DNA of 64,000 bases from Ooceraea biroi (GCF_003672135.1 NC_039519.1:7564001-7628000), one strand, 5' to 3'. Positions 23,370-36,605 are shown, counted from the stretch's first letter. The notes: generated by a model from the sequence alone, not told the origin. A program made the numbers and translations.

Positions 23370-25030
23370 CTGCAAATCAAGAAAAAAAGAAACGAAGCTT
23401 AGCAATCAGTGATATCGGCGCAAGACTTTAAATTCGCACAAGCGATGTTGACATAATTATTAAAATGCTTTGAAAGCAACAGATTAATTAGATGTCATGA
23501 GTAAAACAAGGTATATAAAGACACAAAACATGATTACAATATTCTTTTCTTCATGGTAAATGTATATTATTTTTCTAATTGTAGGGATATATCTAGTTGT
23601 GCATCAAAGGAGAAAAAAACACAAGCACGAAGAAAAATTTATCTTAGGTTTATTTCGATAATATAAAATTTTATTTTCTTATAAAGGGTGTGTGTGCGTG
23701 CGTGTGTCTGTATGTACGCGCGCGCGTTAATATACATGTACATATATTTTATGAAAATTGCATATTACACAGAAGATTCAATAAAATTAACAAAAATATA
23801 ATAACAATGTCATTATTTATTTTATATCATATTACTTGAGCTTTGGTATATTTAATATTATATAAACTGACATTGACATAAAAATAATTATGTAAAAATT
23901 ATAAATAGCAACTCTAATTGTATAATATAAATAATTATATATATTAATTAATTATATAATTACACAAATTACCAATCAACTTATCAACTTATAGAAAAAA
24001 TATTTATAAAGGAGAAAATAAATAAAATATTTTCTTCTTTAATTATATGTATATATTTCATTATGCACTGACTATATATTTGTGTGAATGTATAATATAA
24101 ATTACATTGTTTCAAATTATATATAACTTTGATTATATCAAAAAAGATTTAATTATATATTATTAATGGAATTAACAAATGAAATGTGTGAGTTTTTAGT
24201 TGGAAACACTGCACAGTAAGTAAAACTGTTACGCTAAAACAAATAACTTTGTTTATTTTGTTAAAATAATATGTAAATTTTATGTTAAAAATAAACGAAT
24301 AACGAAGGATAACTATCCTTCGTTCAAAAGCAGTTTGTTTCATACTGATAGTTCGATTGTTCAAGAATTCATCATTATTCATAATTTCAATTAATAATTA
24401 ATTAATCACAAGTACAAAGTACATTTATTTGTTATATTACAATAAGTATCAGTCAAATCTTAATAACTTTAAAAAATATATTGCAATACTAATTGATTGA
24501 ATAAATGCTAAAATTAGAATAAAAGTATGAACACCATCCAGTGGGAGAACAATAATTAAGTCTTAATAGATTCTAATTAACTCATTAACTGCCAAATGTT
24601 TTGTACTTATATATCTAATTTATAAAAGTTATAAGAAATATCTAAAAAAGAAGTTTAGTTACATGTTTGCGGCATATTAATAGCATAGCACGTAACATAC
24701 CCTTGTCAGTAAATCTTTAACAATGCTAATTGTGGAAATATATCAGGTACTGCCATATACTGAAAAATATAATAATTCTCAAATGATAGGATCGCAGTAG
24801 CTAATAGATTAATCCAAGAAATAATAAAGAAAATATAATACTTTACAAAAATTTGCAAATGACACAAATTTAGTTAAAATATTTCAACAGTTTGTACATA
24901 TAACATTGTTATCTTTATTGTTATCGTTATTGTATGCATCCTAATTTTTTGTAATTTATTTGTGCTAATTATTAAATGAACCGTTTCTTTTCTTAGATAA
25001 TAGTACTATAATCTATATAATTGGATCAAG
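23370..25030. other. 3' UTR of Z15 and intron before Z14
   Basis: AATAAA at 24956-24961 and 24914-24919. Includes a degenerate TG/CG run (23691-23727) and a short perfect hairpin (24301-24324). Confidence 0.55.
24301..24324. repeat. short perfect hairpin
   Basis: Arms of 11 bp (AACGAAGGATA and its exact complement) separated by AC. Function unknown; AT-rich surroundings. Confidence 0.8.
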
Positions 25031-25350
25031 TTAAAGATTTTGCGTAAAATCATGATACGTGTTGAATTCTTGCACGTGAAGATTCGGCTGCTCAGTATCG
25101 GTACGCATCTCGAAAACCTGTTGACGGCCGCTATATTGCGAATTTTGTTCCTGCAAGTGCTGATGTCGTGCCATTATGTGCTTCATCAGACTGGACTTGT
25201 ACCGAGTCTTGTGTGGACAGAAGTCGCATTTGAATTTCGGATCAATCCCACACTCGAAGTTGTGATGACGCTTTAAATGATGCTTGTGTTTGTAACTTTT
25301 CCCGCAGGTGACGCAGATATGTTTATATATCGTTGCGTATTTCGAATCAA
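25031..25350 (-). CDS. lola: lola terminal exon Z15 (two fingers, long Gln-rich tail)
   Basis: A 106-residue module lacking any upstream ATG in frame. Short leader V-DSKYATIYKHI, finger 1 at 13-34 (K-S-Y-K-H-K-H-H-L-K-R-H, NFEC), GIDPKFK, finger 2 at 42-63 (CDFC, T-R-Y-K-S-S-L-M-K-H). After the fingers there is an unusually long tail of 43 residues, rich in Gln, Asn and acidic residues (HLQEQNSQYSGRQQ...), perhaps a regulatory or interaction segment. The acceptor is CTTTCTGTTTCAG. AATAAA copies at 24956-24961 and 24914-24919. Confidence 0.89.
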
Positions 25351-26134
25351 CTGAAACAGAAAGACATTTGCCGGCGATTAGTATAGATTATTCCTTCGTA
25401 AGAAACAACATGATGCTTCGTGATGATATCGATTCCGTTTCTTCTAAGAACGCTTTGGTAAAAGCGATCTTTACTTTCTCTGCGGAATTTGGTTCCGCGA
25501 TACACCATGCACTGCCCCATCATGCATCCACCCATCACCTCCTAAATGTCTTTAGTATAATCACAAAAGAATAAATGTGCTATTTGTTATATTGTCATTT
25601 AGACAATAATAATTCTCAGTAACACAGATAATGATGAATAACAATAATGATAATGATAACAAATTATCTATGTCTTCTGATAAATTAAGATGCAATAGTA
25701 TGTCTGTTTTTCTGCCTCCACAATTTATGAACTAAATGATGATGATATAAAAAGAACGAAAATTTTCGAAAATATTGTATGGTAAATGATTTCAAGCAGC
25801 ACTCGTAAAACACAGATTTTATTAGATTTCAGTTCAATATAGTTCTTAGATCTAATTTAATTGATACAGCTTGATAAATTTTTATCTTTAATACATCAGC
25901 AATTCAAATATGGAATGCTAGAAGTTTGATTAAATTAATAACAGAGAGAAGATAAAATATTAAAACTTCGCACTAACTCTTCACTTTTTCAGTTGCAGTC
26001 CACATGATTTGTAGATATTTTCAAACAGACATTCGCGTGTACTTCGCAATGTTCTTTAAATTTCGCTCCGCGAAATCTTAATAAATAATTTTCATACTGA
26101 ATTGTACAGACCAATCGAAGGATAAACAGGGCTT
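25351..26134. other. 3' UTR of Z16 and intron before Z15
   Basis: AATAAA at 25818-25823 (minus). Nothing else was seen. Confidence 0.55.
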
Positions 26135-26412
26135 TCATGGATAGGGTTGCTTAAAAATGGACAAGCGAGGTGTAAAATTTTGCCTCGTATGTTTCATCAT
26201 GTGCACCTGTAGATACGACTTGTAGGTAGCCTTATAAGGGCAATACGTGCACTGATACATTGGTTGTTTGCCGCATTCATTTGTCACATGTCTTCTCAGA
26301 TTCTTCATGTGATGATAACGGCGGTCACAGTTGTCACAGATGAAACGACCCTGACCACGACGACGTCGGTCCTTCACTACTTGAGTCACGTAATAATTCA
26401 TCTTGGCGTAAT
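26135..26412 (-). CDS. lola: lola terminal exon Z16 (two-finger module)
   Basis: A 92-residue module. Leader D-YAKMNYYVTQVV ends in a basic stretch KDRRRRGQGR just before finger 1 (26-47; CDNC, H-H-M-K-N-L-R-R-H, TNEC). Then GKQPMYQ and finger 2 (55-75; CTYC, T-Y-K-S-Y-L-Q-V-H, H-x3-H). The tail is TRQNFTPRLSIFKQPYP. The basic run could act as a nuclear localisation signal; that is inference. The acceptor is TTTTCGTGATTGCAG. AATAAA at 25818-25823, 312 nt downstream. Confidence 0.89.
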
Positions 26413-26676
26413 CTGCAATCACGAAAAGCGCTTTATTAATAATGGAAGGAATGTTCAAATAGCTGCTTTATCCTCACAGTTTAATAAAATAATTTCATTA
26501 ATTTTCTGCAATCCGCGCATCTTTTCTTTGCAATACAGTAACAAACCTATTAGGATCTCAAATAGTTTAAATAAGTAATTAGCAATAGAATAGATAATAT
26601 ACAATACCATATTTAAATAAGCTGAATCGTAGGATGCTAATTGAGAAGTAACCGTAAGAAAAAGTGCATACGGTGA

Positions 26677-26773
<97 letters not shown>

Positions 26774-27586
26774 CGAGGGGACTTTGCTCTTCAGAAATTT
26801 CTTATACAATATTGTGAGAATGCAGATATAATTACATGCTTTCAATATACATTTCTTTAAAGTAAGCAAAACGTTTTGAAATAAACTTATTTAGAATCCA
26901 TTTTGTTCATATTTCATTTTGTTTATATTGATCGTTTGTGTATTGTGTCATAATACAAAGCGCTGCGTTTTACACAAACATTTTAGCCAAAACAAGTCCA
27001 TCTGTACCGTTATATTTTCTCTTTAATACATTATTAGCTACAAGATCGGTTTTATTTACAGATTGCCAAGAGCATTCCGTATAAATAATTAATTATCAAT
27101 TTATCTCTTATAAAGACGCATTAATTTTAAGCAATAAATAATTTACATATTATAATAATTTTCATATATTATAATTAACAGAAATCCTCTTAAAAAATTA
27201 AGTAGTAGTTTAATCATATATCGTATGACTCTACAATCTCATACAATTTTAATAAAAACAAAACAATCTCAAGAGAAGATGATAGTATTTCATGCCAAGT
27301 ACATGCGTGAAGGGACGCACGAGCAGTGAGACCGCCCCATGGATGTTTATATATAGTTACTTGGTTCAAAAAATCAAAATTGTAATATTAGGAATTATAA
27401 AAATTAATATGCACGTGGCATAATATACATTCCACAATAAGGAATGTAAAGAACAAAATAAAAATATTCAACGAAATCATTGGAGAAATCGTGCACAACT
27501 GTAATCTTCTCGGTGTATATTGCAAACTTAAACGGAGAAATGAGCAAAGAGACTCTGTGCTCATCCAGTTGACGATGAACGGTCTG
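26413..27586. other. 3' UTR of Z17 and intron before Z16
   Basis: AATAAA at 27051-27056 and a long TG microsatellite; otherwise AT-rich and blank. Confidence 0.55.
26680..26770. repeat. (TG)45 microsatellite
   Basis: About 90 bp of pure TG on the plus strand (CA on the lola strand). The longest simple repeat in the window, likely polymorphic. It lies between the Z17 stop and the Z16 acceptor. Confidence 0.97.
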
Positions 27587-27858
27587 CTACGGATATGGCA
27601 GATTCGGGTGAATGTGCAGAACGTGTTTCGATATACTGTTCCTGTATTTGCTGCGGTGCTGACAGTAAGGGCACTTATGCTTTGGTGCCTTGCCGCATTC
27701 AATCTTGACATGTCGACGTAATGACTTCTTGAACTTGTAAGATCGCCCGCAACGAAGACACCAGAAGCGCTTTGACGTAGTTGTCCAATTTGTTTTGTCA
27801 TCCCGCGATGCGATCAATTCCAGAGGATCGATCTCTTCTACAGTGCCGGGATGCCATT
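27587..27858 (-). CDS. lola: lola terminal exon Z17 (two-finger module)
   Basis: A 90-residue module. Leader E-WHPGTVEEIDPLELIASRDD is acidic. Finger 1 spans 34-55 (CLRC, R-S-Y-K-F-K-K-S-L-R-R-H, KIEC), then GKAPKHK, the same linker as Z1, and finger 2 spans 63-84 (CPYC, S-K-Y-R-N-S-I-S-K-H). The tail is PNLPYP. The first bases after the acceptor (TTCTTTCAG) are AA, so a donor exon ending in T would create a stop; G gives Glu. The nearest clear AATAAA is 27051-27056, about 530 nt downstream. Confidence 0.89.
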
Positions 27859-30465
27859 CTGAAAGAATTCATGTGACCGTTAGACAATAGATTATATACA
27901 TATATAGTATTTATTATACATGTAAAGAACGTGTTCCCTTCACATCCAAAATGTCCTTGTGAATGTTCTTCCAACAGCAACTTCGATCTGACATACAAAA
28001 ACCTGCTGAATGTATAAAATGTTCGATGTATCAGAAACGATGTTTCCTCAAGAATCATGCAGATCGAATCAAGCATTAGAATAAGAACACAATTATCAGT
28101 TTTCATTATTAAATTAGGTAAACATTAGACTAAATTCATTATTTCTGAGATAATTACATAAATTTGATAAAACTATTATCATAAATTACAATTTATTTAT
28201 ATAAATAATATATATTTTTACAATATTAAATTATTGACACAGACAGAGATCTATCATGTTCATCGATAAATTTTGTTCAATACATATATGTCATTTGCAG
28301 TTTTGCACATATTTTTTTATTCGAACATTTACTATTTCCAACAAGACAGCTCCGCCCTTATTTAATGAAGTCATCGCAATGTTACTGTCAAAAGCATGTT
28401 ACCAATGGGTCTTAATTACATATCAGGCAACTTCGTCCTGTACATCCAGGCAATTCTGCTCTTCTATATGATAACATCTTCGAAAGCTATTAAAGAAAGA
28501 TAAATATTTTCAAAGATTATTACGATCATCAAGAAAAATTTGATTAACCCAAGTCTGAAAAGCTATATAATATTTTTGTTTTTAAATTAAAAAGACTATA
28601 AGAATCGTAAACTGACAACTGAAATAAAATATTAAACAAAATTGATAAAATTCGAAGATGTCATAGAAAAGGAACTAGTTTGTTATAATTTTTATTGAAG
28701 TAAATAGATATCTACTATAATAATATTCATCGCTTGTTCACGCACATACTGTATATACACGTCACGTTTTATAATGAACATACAGCGAAGCGTATTTTTA
28801 TTCACACAAGCGTGCAAAGTGTTTGTGCCTTCCTTATTGTCCATTGTGCGTAAATAATTTTTAATTTATTCATATTCTTTTTAATTTATTGGCGCTATTT
28901 ATCAAGTATTTTTGAAGTAAATTTTGCTACAATACATTACTAAATAGTTTTATCAACTTAACTTATTTTCACTAAATGGTGTAAATACTTTCGTTTAAAC
29001 GGCACAATAAAATTAAAATAAGAATAAAATAAGATAAAAAGAACAATTATTCAATTTAGAAATTTATTATATGTATCAACATGTGCTTGCGATTTGTCTA
29101 TTTCGTCAATATCCACTTTGGTATTAAAATCTTCGGTTTCTATTTCTATATTTTTAATTTCTCAAGTAACTCAGACGAATTTGGCTATTATTTTTACATC
29201 TATCTAATAATTCTTTTACTTATAAATGCAAGAGAGCAGATATAAAAGTGCTTATACGTACATTATATTGTACGTATTGACTAAGACTTGAACTTTTAAA
29301 TTTTGTTTCATCACTTAAATTGGGAATTTTAAGATTTATTTATTTTTCAAAGTTCTGAAGAAAAACAACATTAGAATACAGCATTATTTATGTGTCTTAA
29401 TTAGAATTATATAATAAATTAATATTTGTTTGGGTTGAATTTAATCCAAAATAAAGAAAACCAGTCATTATAAAAAATATTAATTATGGAATAACTAATA
29501 CACTTATTGCATTTACGTATACTCAGAATTATAATTACATACACATTAAAATCAGAAATATGTAAAAACAATTATGCATCACTACATAACTTTGTTCCTA
29601 CTTACTATTTATTATCTAATGATATAAATTTAATACGTTGATTTGCTATATCAAAAGTTGTATATTATAAAATGCATAGTACAGAAATTATGATCTGGTT
29701 TTTAAAAAATACAGAACAGTTGGTAAAATTCTGGAGTATTATGCACATTATTGCATATAACTTCATACGCGCGCGCGCGGGGTGTGTGTGTAAGATGCTT
29801 GCAAAAGTAAGATTTCATTGATAAAACTGTGCGTGACTGTTTATAAAAATATAGACTATTGTTATGTCGTTGAAAAATAAACATTCGTTAATAGTGCTGT
29901 GATAGAACGTTGTCAGTTCACGGTGGAGATGGTGGTAGAAACAGCAAATACGCGAATATGCATCAGTTGGTTGTTAATCAGAATAATTACATAACTTTAA
30001 TTTTTTTAATATGCTCAAGCAATATGAGTGTACAAGGTAATTCAGAAATCCATATGAAGTACGAATACGCACTATCGCAAACAAAACACATTTTATTTTC
30101 TACTTAAATAGATTATTATTTAAATTAATCAATTAATTTGTTAAATTATTAAAACGTGACAGTACAATTATATATCATTATTATAATTATATCATTTTTG
30201 ATTCGTTTTGTTATTTTGGCAGTTATAAAAAATAAAAATGATTATGTAGCCAACGTTATCTCGTATTCTAAACATTACTGTTTCATAAATTACTTACAAT
30301 TATATAAATACGTAATGTATTTATATTATGTTAATACTATAATTAGTATCAAACTTATAACAAATACTGCATGTATGTAAGTAACGTGAATTCTGAATCA
30401 CCTAGTACAAGTTATCGCATGGGCGGCACTAAAAATCACCGTTGTATGCATTTTAATACTAAGAT
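27859..30465. other. 3' UTR of Z18 and intron before Z17
   Basis: 2.6 kb, AT-rich, no finger codons. ATTAAA at 30452-30457, AATAAA at 30093-30098, a short GC run near 29769-29779. Confidence 0.55.
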
Positions 30466-30737
30466 TTAATTCTTGGCATTCATCGAAGATGTTTTGTTGC
30501 CATTAGGCAACGAATATATCTCGTTCCAAAATTTCATGTGTCTGCCGTTTAGATGAGTATTCAGGCTTGATTTGTGCTTTGTCCTATATGGACATAAAGG
30601 ACATTGAATCTTGGGTTCCACACCGCATTCATGTTTTAAGTGCCTAGCCAGACTGGAGTAGTAGCTGTAGATCTTGCCACAATTCTTGCATGGATAAGTC
30701 ATTCTTTGGCGATTTAGATAGACCATCGCGCGTGTAT
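30466..30737 (-). CDS. lola: lola terminal exon Z18 (two-finger module)
   Basis: A 90-residue module: leader D-TRAMVYLNRQRMTYP, finger 1 at 17-38 (CKNC, Y-S-Y-Y-S-S-L-A-R-H, KHEC), GVEPKIQ, finger 2 at 46-67 (CPLC, T-K-H-K-S-S-L-N-T-H), and a polar tail of about 23 residues (MKFWNEIYSLPNGNKTSSM...). Its first finger is the nearest match to that of Z1, 30 kb away. The acceptor is TTTCTGTTTTACAG. ATTAAA occurs within 15 nt of the stop and AATAAA at 30093-30098. Confidence 0.89.
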
Positions 30738-32552
30738 CTGTAAAACAGAAAAACACAGGAGCATTCGATTAGTTGATGTTCGTGGACACGGTGGCAACTC
30801 TTCCCCGCGCGTTCGTGCATAGCGTGCGGACAGAGATAGAGCAAACTTTGCGATGGTGTCTAACTTTCATCATTCAAAGAAGGGAATACCCATTTTATAC
30901 CTCAGTTCTTGCAAACATACTGTATCCGTTTTGCAGATTTTCATGCTAGATTACGATACAAATGTGCGAAAAAATATGCACCTTTTACAATTACGTAATT
31001 ATTAGTCTTTCCGTACAGTAGTATGTACAATAGAAGAGTTAAAGATATTAAATCTTACGGGAGGGTAATGTCTGTAGCGTCGTGTATATTTATTAATCTT
31101 AATAAATTCACAAATCACAATTTCACTGATTTAAATGTTGCAACTAATATATATTAGAAAATTCCGTCAACCATCTTGTTGGAGTATGTTTCGTTCCGTC
31201 ACAACTCCTCTGACTCTAAAACGCATAGGTCGTCAAGAAAGCATAGCATCAGCAGTACAAAACTAAACGCAAATAAAATTAAGTTTACGCAAACTTACAA
31301 TGTTTTTAAAAATTCAGAGTATGGTATGAAATTTGAATTGATAGAGTCCATTTGGAAAATATTCATACAATAGATATTAATGATGATTTAGAGATAATTA
31401 TAGATTTTAGAGATAAACAAGATTGTCCTTTTATCTGGTGATTGCACCCAAAAATAGACAAGTTTTTGCATTTCCACCATCATACATGCATCAAGTTATA
31501 TTATTGTTGCAATGACATAAGTGTTGCCGAAGATGGACATCGATGGTACTGCTGTGAGAATACTTCTGCAACAAACACATTCATATTCATTAACAAATGA
31601 TTATAAAGATTTCTTCGTTGAGCCAGAGAGAGATCCATAACTATTAAAATTTTAATAAAATTTTTACTTATCGTTATTTTTCTTGATAAACTAATGAACA
31701 TTGGACAATCTTTCTAAAACGATATAAGTTTGTACAAATCGAATAAAACCTGCGCAAATATTTATTTACTTTTTATAAGTAATTTAAGGACGGTTATTTT
31801 TCACACAAAATAAAAGGTAATTATTAGGAAATAGCATTATATAAGAATAAAAAAAATTAAAATTGGTTTTATTCAATAAAACGATGACTATCAAAAAGTT
31901 TAAGGATACAATTTTTAAAGTAAAATAACAAAATAGAATTTTGTAATAATTAAATAAGTTTTAATATTAATATTCATTGTGCATACATTTTTTCGATTTA
32001 CTCATCCGTTTAATATTTATAATTTATTATTTTCATCACAGTTAATACATATATGTTATTTCCCTTTATGTTGATATATATACAATTTTCGAACACAATG
32101 AAACAAAAATAATACAGGATAATAAATTCTATCAAATGTAAAAATGAATTCTGTAATTAATGATCATCAGCGTCATATATCTTTATATGTTTTCTGTGCA
32201 TTACTAATATTCGCAAATGAAAAGTAATATAACAGTAATGTTTTAAAAATATTATTTCAACAATAGATTCTCCTCTTAAAAACTTTTCTTAGTATACGGT
32301 ATTTTACATTGGAACCGTAGATATTAATAAATTGTTTATAAATTATAATCACTTTAACTATAACAATAACGTATAACAATATTAATCCAATATCTAGTTT
32401 CGCTGGAGTATAAAATAAAGAAACAATTATTTTAGTATTATAAATAAAGAAGGAAAAATTTGATAATGTCTCTTTTGTTACGTCAAAACAAAATTAGATG
32501 TCAGGAAGGAAATCACTAGTTAAAATTGTCAAATTCGGAATTGCTTCAAACA
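30738..32552. other. 3' UTR of Z19 and intron before Z18
   Basis: AATAAA at 32023-32028 (minus). A possible 65-nt fingerless terminal exon at 31501-31565 is discussed under findings. Confidence 0.5.
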
Positions 32553-32773
32553 CTAAAAATATGCATTGGCTTCGAATTTTTTCACATAAATGGGGATGCC
32601 TAATTTAGTATATCGCTGTAGAATCGATTTAGACATGGAGTACATCTTCGCAGCCTTCCTTAGGGACATTCCACCAGCAACTGCTTCAATAGCTCTCTTC
32701 ACCTTTTCCGGCTGCTTCGTATATTTTGTTTTGTACCTCGAGCTTCGTAAACGATACTCATAAGGAAACCGTC
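32553..32773 (-). CDS. lola: lola-array terminal exon Z19 encoding a pipsqueak-type HTH, no zinc finger
   Basis: The one module here without Cys/His fingers. Its 73 residues begin G-RFPYEYRLRSS and hold a psq-class helix-turn-helix at about 17-59: EKVKRAIEAVAGGMSLRKAA, then Y-S-M-S-K-S-I-L-Q-R-Y-T-K. The A-I-x-A-V and G-x-S-L-R-K-A-A pattern and the S-x-S/L-x-R-Y/H helix are the family signature. Acceptor (CTCTCATGTTACAG), phase and stop match the array, so it would join the shared BTB exons and give a BTB-psq protein resembling Pipsqueak. A separate gene's exon on the same strand is possible, but the shared phase argues against it. Confidence 0.8.
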
Positions 32774-33149
32774 CTGTAACATGAGAGAGAAGCACGAATA
32801 AAACACATGTACTTACGCAAGCTCAACACTGTGGTGCTCGATTCAGGACTCTCTCCACAGGCGAGTCCTTGGAAGAACATATTTACAAATAAAAACAAAA
32901 TTATCAAATAACCGAGAGAAAGTTTTGCTCGTCAAAATACGTGTTTTCGAAAGACTTAAAACTAATTCTAAACTAAAGCAGGTCCTTTTTTCAAAAGGTC
33001 TAAATGAAGTAAGTGCTTGTTTTATTGAAGAACATCAAAGTGGAAACATTCATAAGACATATCTGTCAATGATACATTTCTATATGGTTTAATCACCGTG
33101 AATGCTATCCCACACATCCAATCATTCTTATTAATCAAAACTCCGTCTC
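32774..33149. other. 3' UTR of Z20 and short intron before Z19
   Basis: 376 bp with AATAAA at 33021-33026 (minus). Z19 and Z20 are closely spaced compared with most neighbours. Confidence 0.55.
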
Positions 33150-33436
33150 TTATACGCTCGCGTGAATCCTCTTCATGTGCGACTTCAAATTCCATTTGCG
33201 ATTGCTCTTGTAGCTACAGTACGGACAGCATTCCGCCTTGTTTTGACCGCAGGAGGCCTTCACGTGCTCCACAAGGTGATGCTTCCATCGGTACGACTTG
33301 CCGCATTTGGAGCACTTGTACCTACCCGCGATCTGATCCATGCGCTTGACTCTCAACTTGCGATCGATGTAATTATTGGACCTGCTGGTTATATTCGTAC
33401 TGAGCACCTGATAGTCCTCCCAGACAACGAGAGTAC
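33150..33436 (-). CDS. lola: lola terminal exon Z20 (two-finger module)
   Basis: A 95-residue module. Leader G-TLVVWEDYQVLSTNITSRSN runs to a basic patch (DRKLRVKRMD) before finger 1 (42-63; CSKC, Y-R-W-K-H-H-L-V-E-H, KASC). The linker GQNKAEC brings an extra Cys directly against the first Cys of finger 2 (71-92; CPYC, S-N-R-K-W-N-L-K-S-H). The tail is only ASV. Finger 2's K-W-N-L recurs in the relic exon at 39.1 kb. The acceptor is CTTGTGTTTCAG. AATAAA at 33021-33026, 124 nt downstream. Confidence 0.9.
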
Positions 33437-36390
33437 CTGAAACACAAGAGCCAGCTTGTCATGATGCGTCCAACACACCTAAGAGCTGTAACAGTAACCG
33501 TTTGGGCGATTACCCAGATCCGATCTTTTTTACTCAACACATTTACATCTAAGCAGCATGCAATGAACATTGACATTTTTCCACGAATACTTTTCATACT
33601 TATAATCAGAGATTGGAACTATTTCGTCATCTCTCTGTCCATCTTGATAGTCTTTTACTCCTCCAGCGATAAAAGGTACATCATTGTGTCGTGACAATTT
33701 GCGCAATTCTTTCTTTATAATATAGTATTAAAGAGTAAAGTGTGAAAACTGAAATTGTAACAATATAACACGAGAAATTAAAATTTTCATATAAATAGAT
33801 TTTAAGCAGATGGTTTCAGATAACGTTCAGAACATTAATATCTTAGATTCTCTCTGTAATTTACGTAATAATAAGATAATCAAGATGAATTGAATATAAA
33901 ATAATAAAGTTACTGATTTTGTAGCAATAATCACAGTACGATAAACACAGGAAAATTTCGGAGGATTGAGAAGAGATAGAAAAGAGAAATTTTCTCAAAA
34001 GAGGAAAGAGGGAGAAAGACGACGATAATTTAAAAAATAAATAACATTAGATCTCTGTAAATATAAATTATGTATAAATTATGTCGAGAGAGACAAATCT
34101 TGATCTCATAATTGAAATGATTCGTCATCTCGTACGAACCTAAAAATTATTTGTAAATACATGAAGAAAAAGAGGATGCAGTTCGAAGAATATTCTCGTG
34201 ACTGCGAATATGTACACAGGTATTTATTTGTAAAGCAAACGAATGCGAAACATTGTTACACAAACACTTAATCGCTGCTCAGCGCAGCCGTCACGTGTGT
34301 GGCTCGATTGATCTATTGATCTACTGATCTATCAATTGGATAAAGTACATTAACCGTGTGTCTCATAGGCAAGTGGTTCGTACGTTATCGTCTGTATAAC
34401 ATCATTATTTGCCGAATGTACGTTATTATTCATGTATGTGATAAGAAATTTCGCAGTAATAATAGAGTAATTTGTAACGAGCATTGTACGAATTTTTTCA
34501 TTAAGACAATTACGTGAATCCTGATTTTATTAGCGTACATCGAACATTTCTTATGTTTCTAATACGTTCTTGCAGCATTTCTCTTTTTCCCTTCTCTGTC
34601 TTCTTTCTCTTGTACCTTCCTCTGTTTAAAAAAACAAAACTTTTATGTAGAATATTTTTTCGTTACAGTTATCAGCTGAAACATTTTATATCGAAATGTT
34701 AATCTCGTTCCTATGTTACGTGATGTCGGAAATTAGCATTTCAAATTTAGATTAATGTGATTTATGGGACGATATAGCTTCTCGAATGTTTGACAATAAT
34801 TCGTCTACAATCTACATATCATTCATTTGTTTCCATCTCTTATTGCATAATATAAAAACATTTCAATAAACGTAAATCGAGTGGTTTCGCATGGTACAAA
34901 GATTACCAAAACTCTAATATACCGATGTTTATGTTAAAGATGAAATCGTGTGTATATCGCGTATAACAGGCCACGGATGCATGCTTATCCCTCTACTATG
35001 ATTACATTGTCATAAAAGAAACTCGCTGATCGTGTTGCGGTATCCCGCTTTAATTGTCGAAACGTCAATAAATGTAACTTGTCTAAAATTCGCTATACCA
35101 CATGGCTAAGCGTAGTTGGAGCTAGCGTAAAATTTACAGTAAAATTGCACTATATTCGAGCTGTCTCTATAATGCACGATAATCGACGGTATATGGACAT
35201 ATTGCTAATCGCGTTAAAAAATGTCTCCATCAACACCTTTCTTAAGTTTATGCTCACCCTTAAACTTATAGGTTTGAGTTCAAGATCATTATATAGTCTT
35301 CGATGATCGCCCAACGTTTCCCAACGTTTTCCGACGGCTTATAACTACATTATGTGACCATTAATGTCTCATTTTCTAAATAGTAATCAGACTTTTCTCC
35401 CACGCTATACATACACATACATACACACACGCGCGCGCGCACACAGACGTACGCAATGATATCAAAGTCATAAATTGTAATTATTTTCCAGACTTCTGAT
35501 CGCACCTCAGTAAGAAACAAAAAAGTGTTTTTTTCTAGAAAAAATATCTAAGCAGAGAAATCACTAAAAAAATAACATACAAAATAATTCGTGTTAATAA
35601 TTCTTATTTGTAAAATTAACAATACTTTTTTGTTAAAATAGACATACGATTACAATATTTAACAAACAAAATTCTTCAAAAAAGTGTTAAAAATTTTGAA
35701 TACTCTTGAAGCTAGTATGTTCAGATTTTATTTAAAACTAAAAAACATAATTTTTTAGAAACTTTCCTTAATGTTGTTGCTCGCAATTAGAATTATACGT
35801 TATATACTAAATATTAATAAAAATTTTTACAATAAATGTATTACTATGCTAAAATATAAAAAGCTATAATCATATTATAATTCTCGAAAAAAAACTATAA
35901 ATTTGAAAATTACTTCGTTTAAAATCTTACAAAAAAAAACAGCCGTTAGACTAGATTTTGTTCATTCAATTAAGCATAATTACCATAGATATATTTTACT
36001 TATTTCAAATATAATTTTTGCGAACGGAAGAAACATCTAGCTTTCACTTATGATCTAAAGCGATCTGAAATAAAACAGTTCCTCGGATAAGTCGACGAAT
36101 GCCGCAAGCGCGCAACTTATAAACTAAACAGTCGCAAATTGCTCTCGCGGAATTTTGAATGGCAACGATGACAACGATGACATCACACAAAGTCTGTAGT
36201 ATGATACTTAGACCATATGGATCGTTTGATATGACGTGTCATGATACAACTACGTTTCGATATCTCAACGCTGTTTCCGAGAGTTGACACTTCACTATAT
36301 TTCGAGCAAACCCACTGTCTATCGAACGAAGATAATCCACAGTCACAGAAGAGAAATCGAAGATGTCAGTCAGCGAGATCGGCGTTGCGT
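33437..36390. other. long gap: 3' UTR of Z21 and intron before Z20
   Basis: 3 kb without fingers. A CA/CG run lies at about 35417-35446. No mobile element was recognised. Confidence 0.5.
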
Positions 36391-36605
36391 CTACTTGATG
36401 TTATGCACCGAGAGTAGATGTTTGAGGAAGCTTGCCTCAATCCTCGATCTATAGGGACAGTACTGGCAGGAGAAGTGCGTTTCGAAGGTAACCATGCCGC
36501 AGCCCATCTTCAAATGCTTCCGCAAGTTCGATGCCCAGGAGTACATCTGACCGCAGCGTGGACACACGTGCAATCGTGGCTTCACGATCGGAAATAGGGG
36601 CACAT
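36391..36605 (-). CDS. lola: lola terminal exon Z21 (two-finger module)
   Basis: A compact 71-residue module: leader D-VPLFPIVKPRLHV, finger 1 at 15-36 (CPRC, Y-S-W-A-S-N-L-R-K-H, KMGC), a linker three residues longer than usual (GMVTFETHFS), finger 2 at 47-68 (CQYC, S-R-I-E-A-S-F-L-K-H, LLSVH), tail NIK. The exon and the 500 bp above it are clearly richer in GC than most of the window. The acceptor is CCTCTCTTTTCAG. I found no AATAAA within several hundred nt below the stop. Confidence 0.89.

Noticed and set aside
26579..26869. Open frame coding a Thr-His repeat
   Set aside because: Simply the translation of the TG/CA microsatellite.
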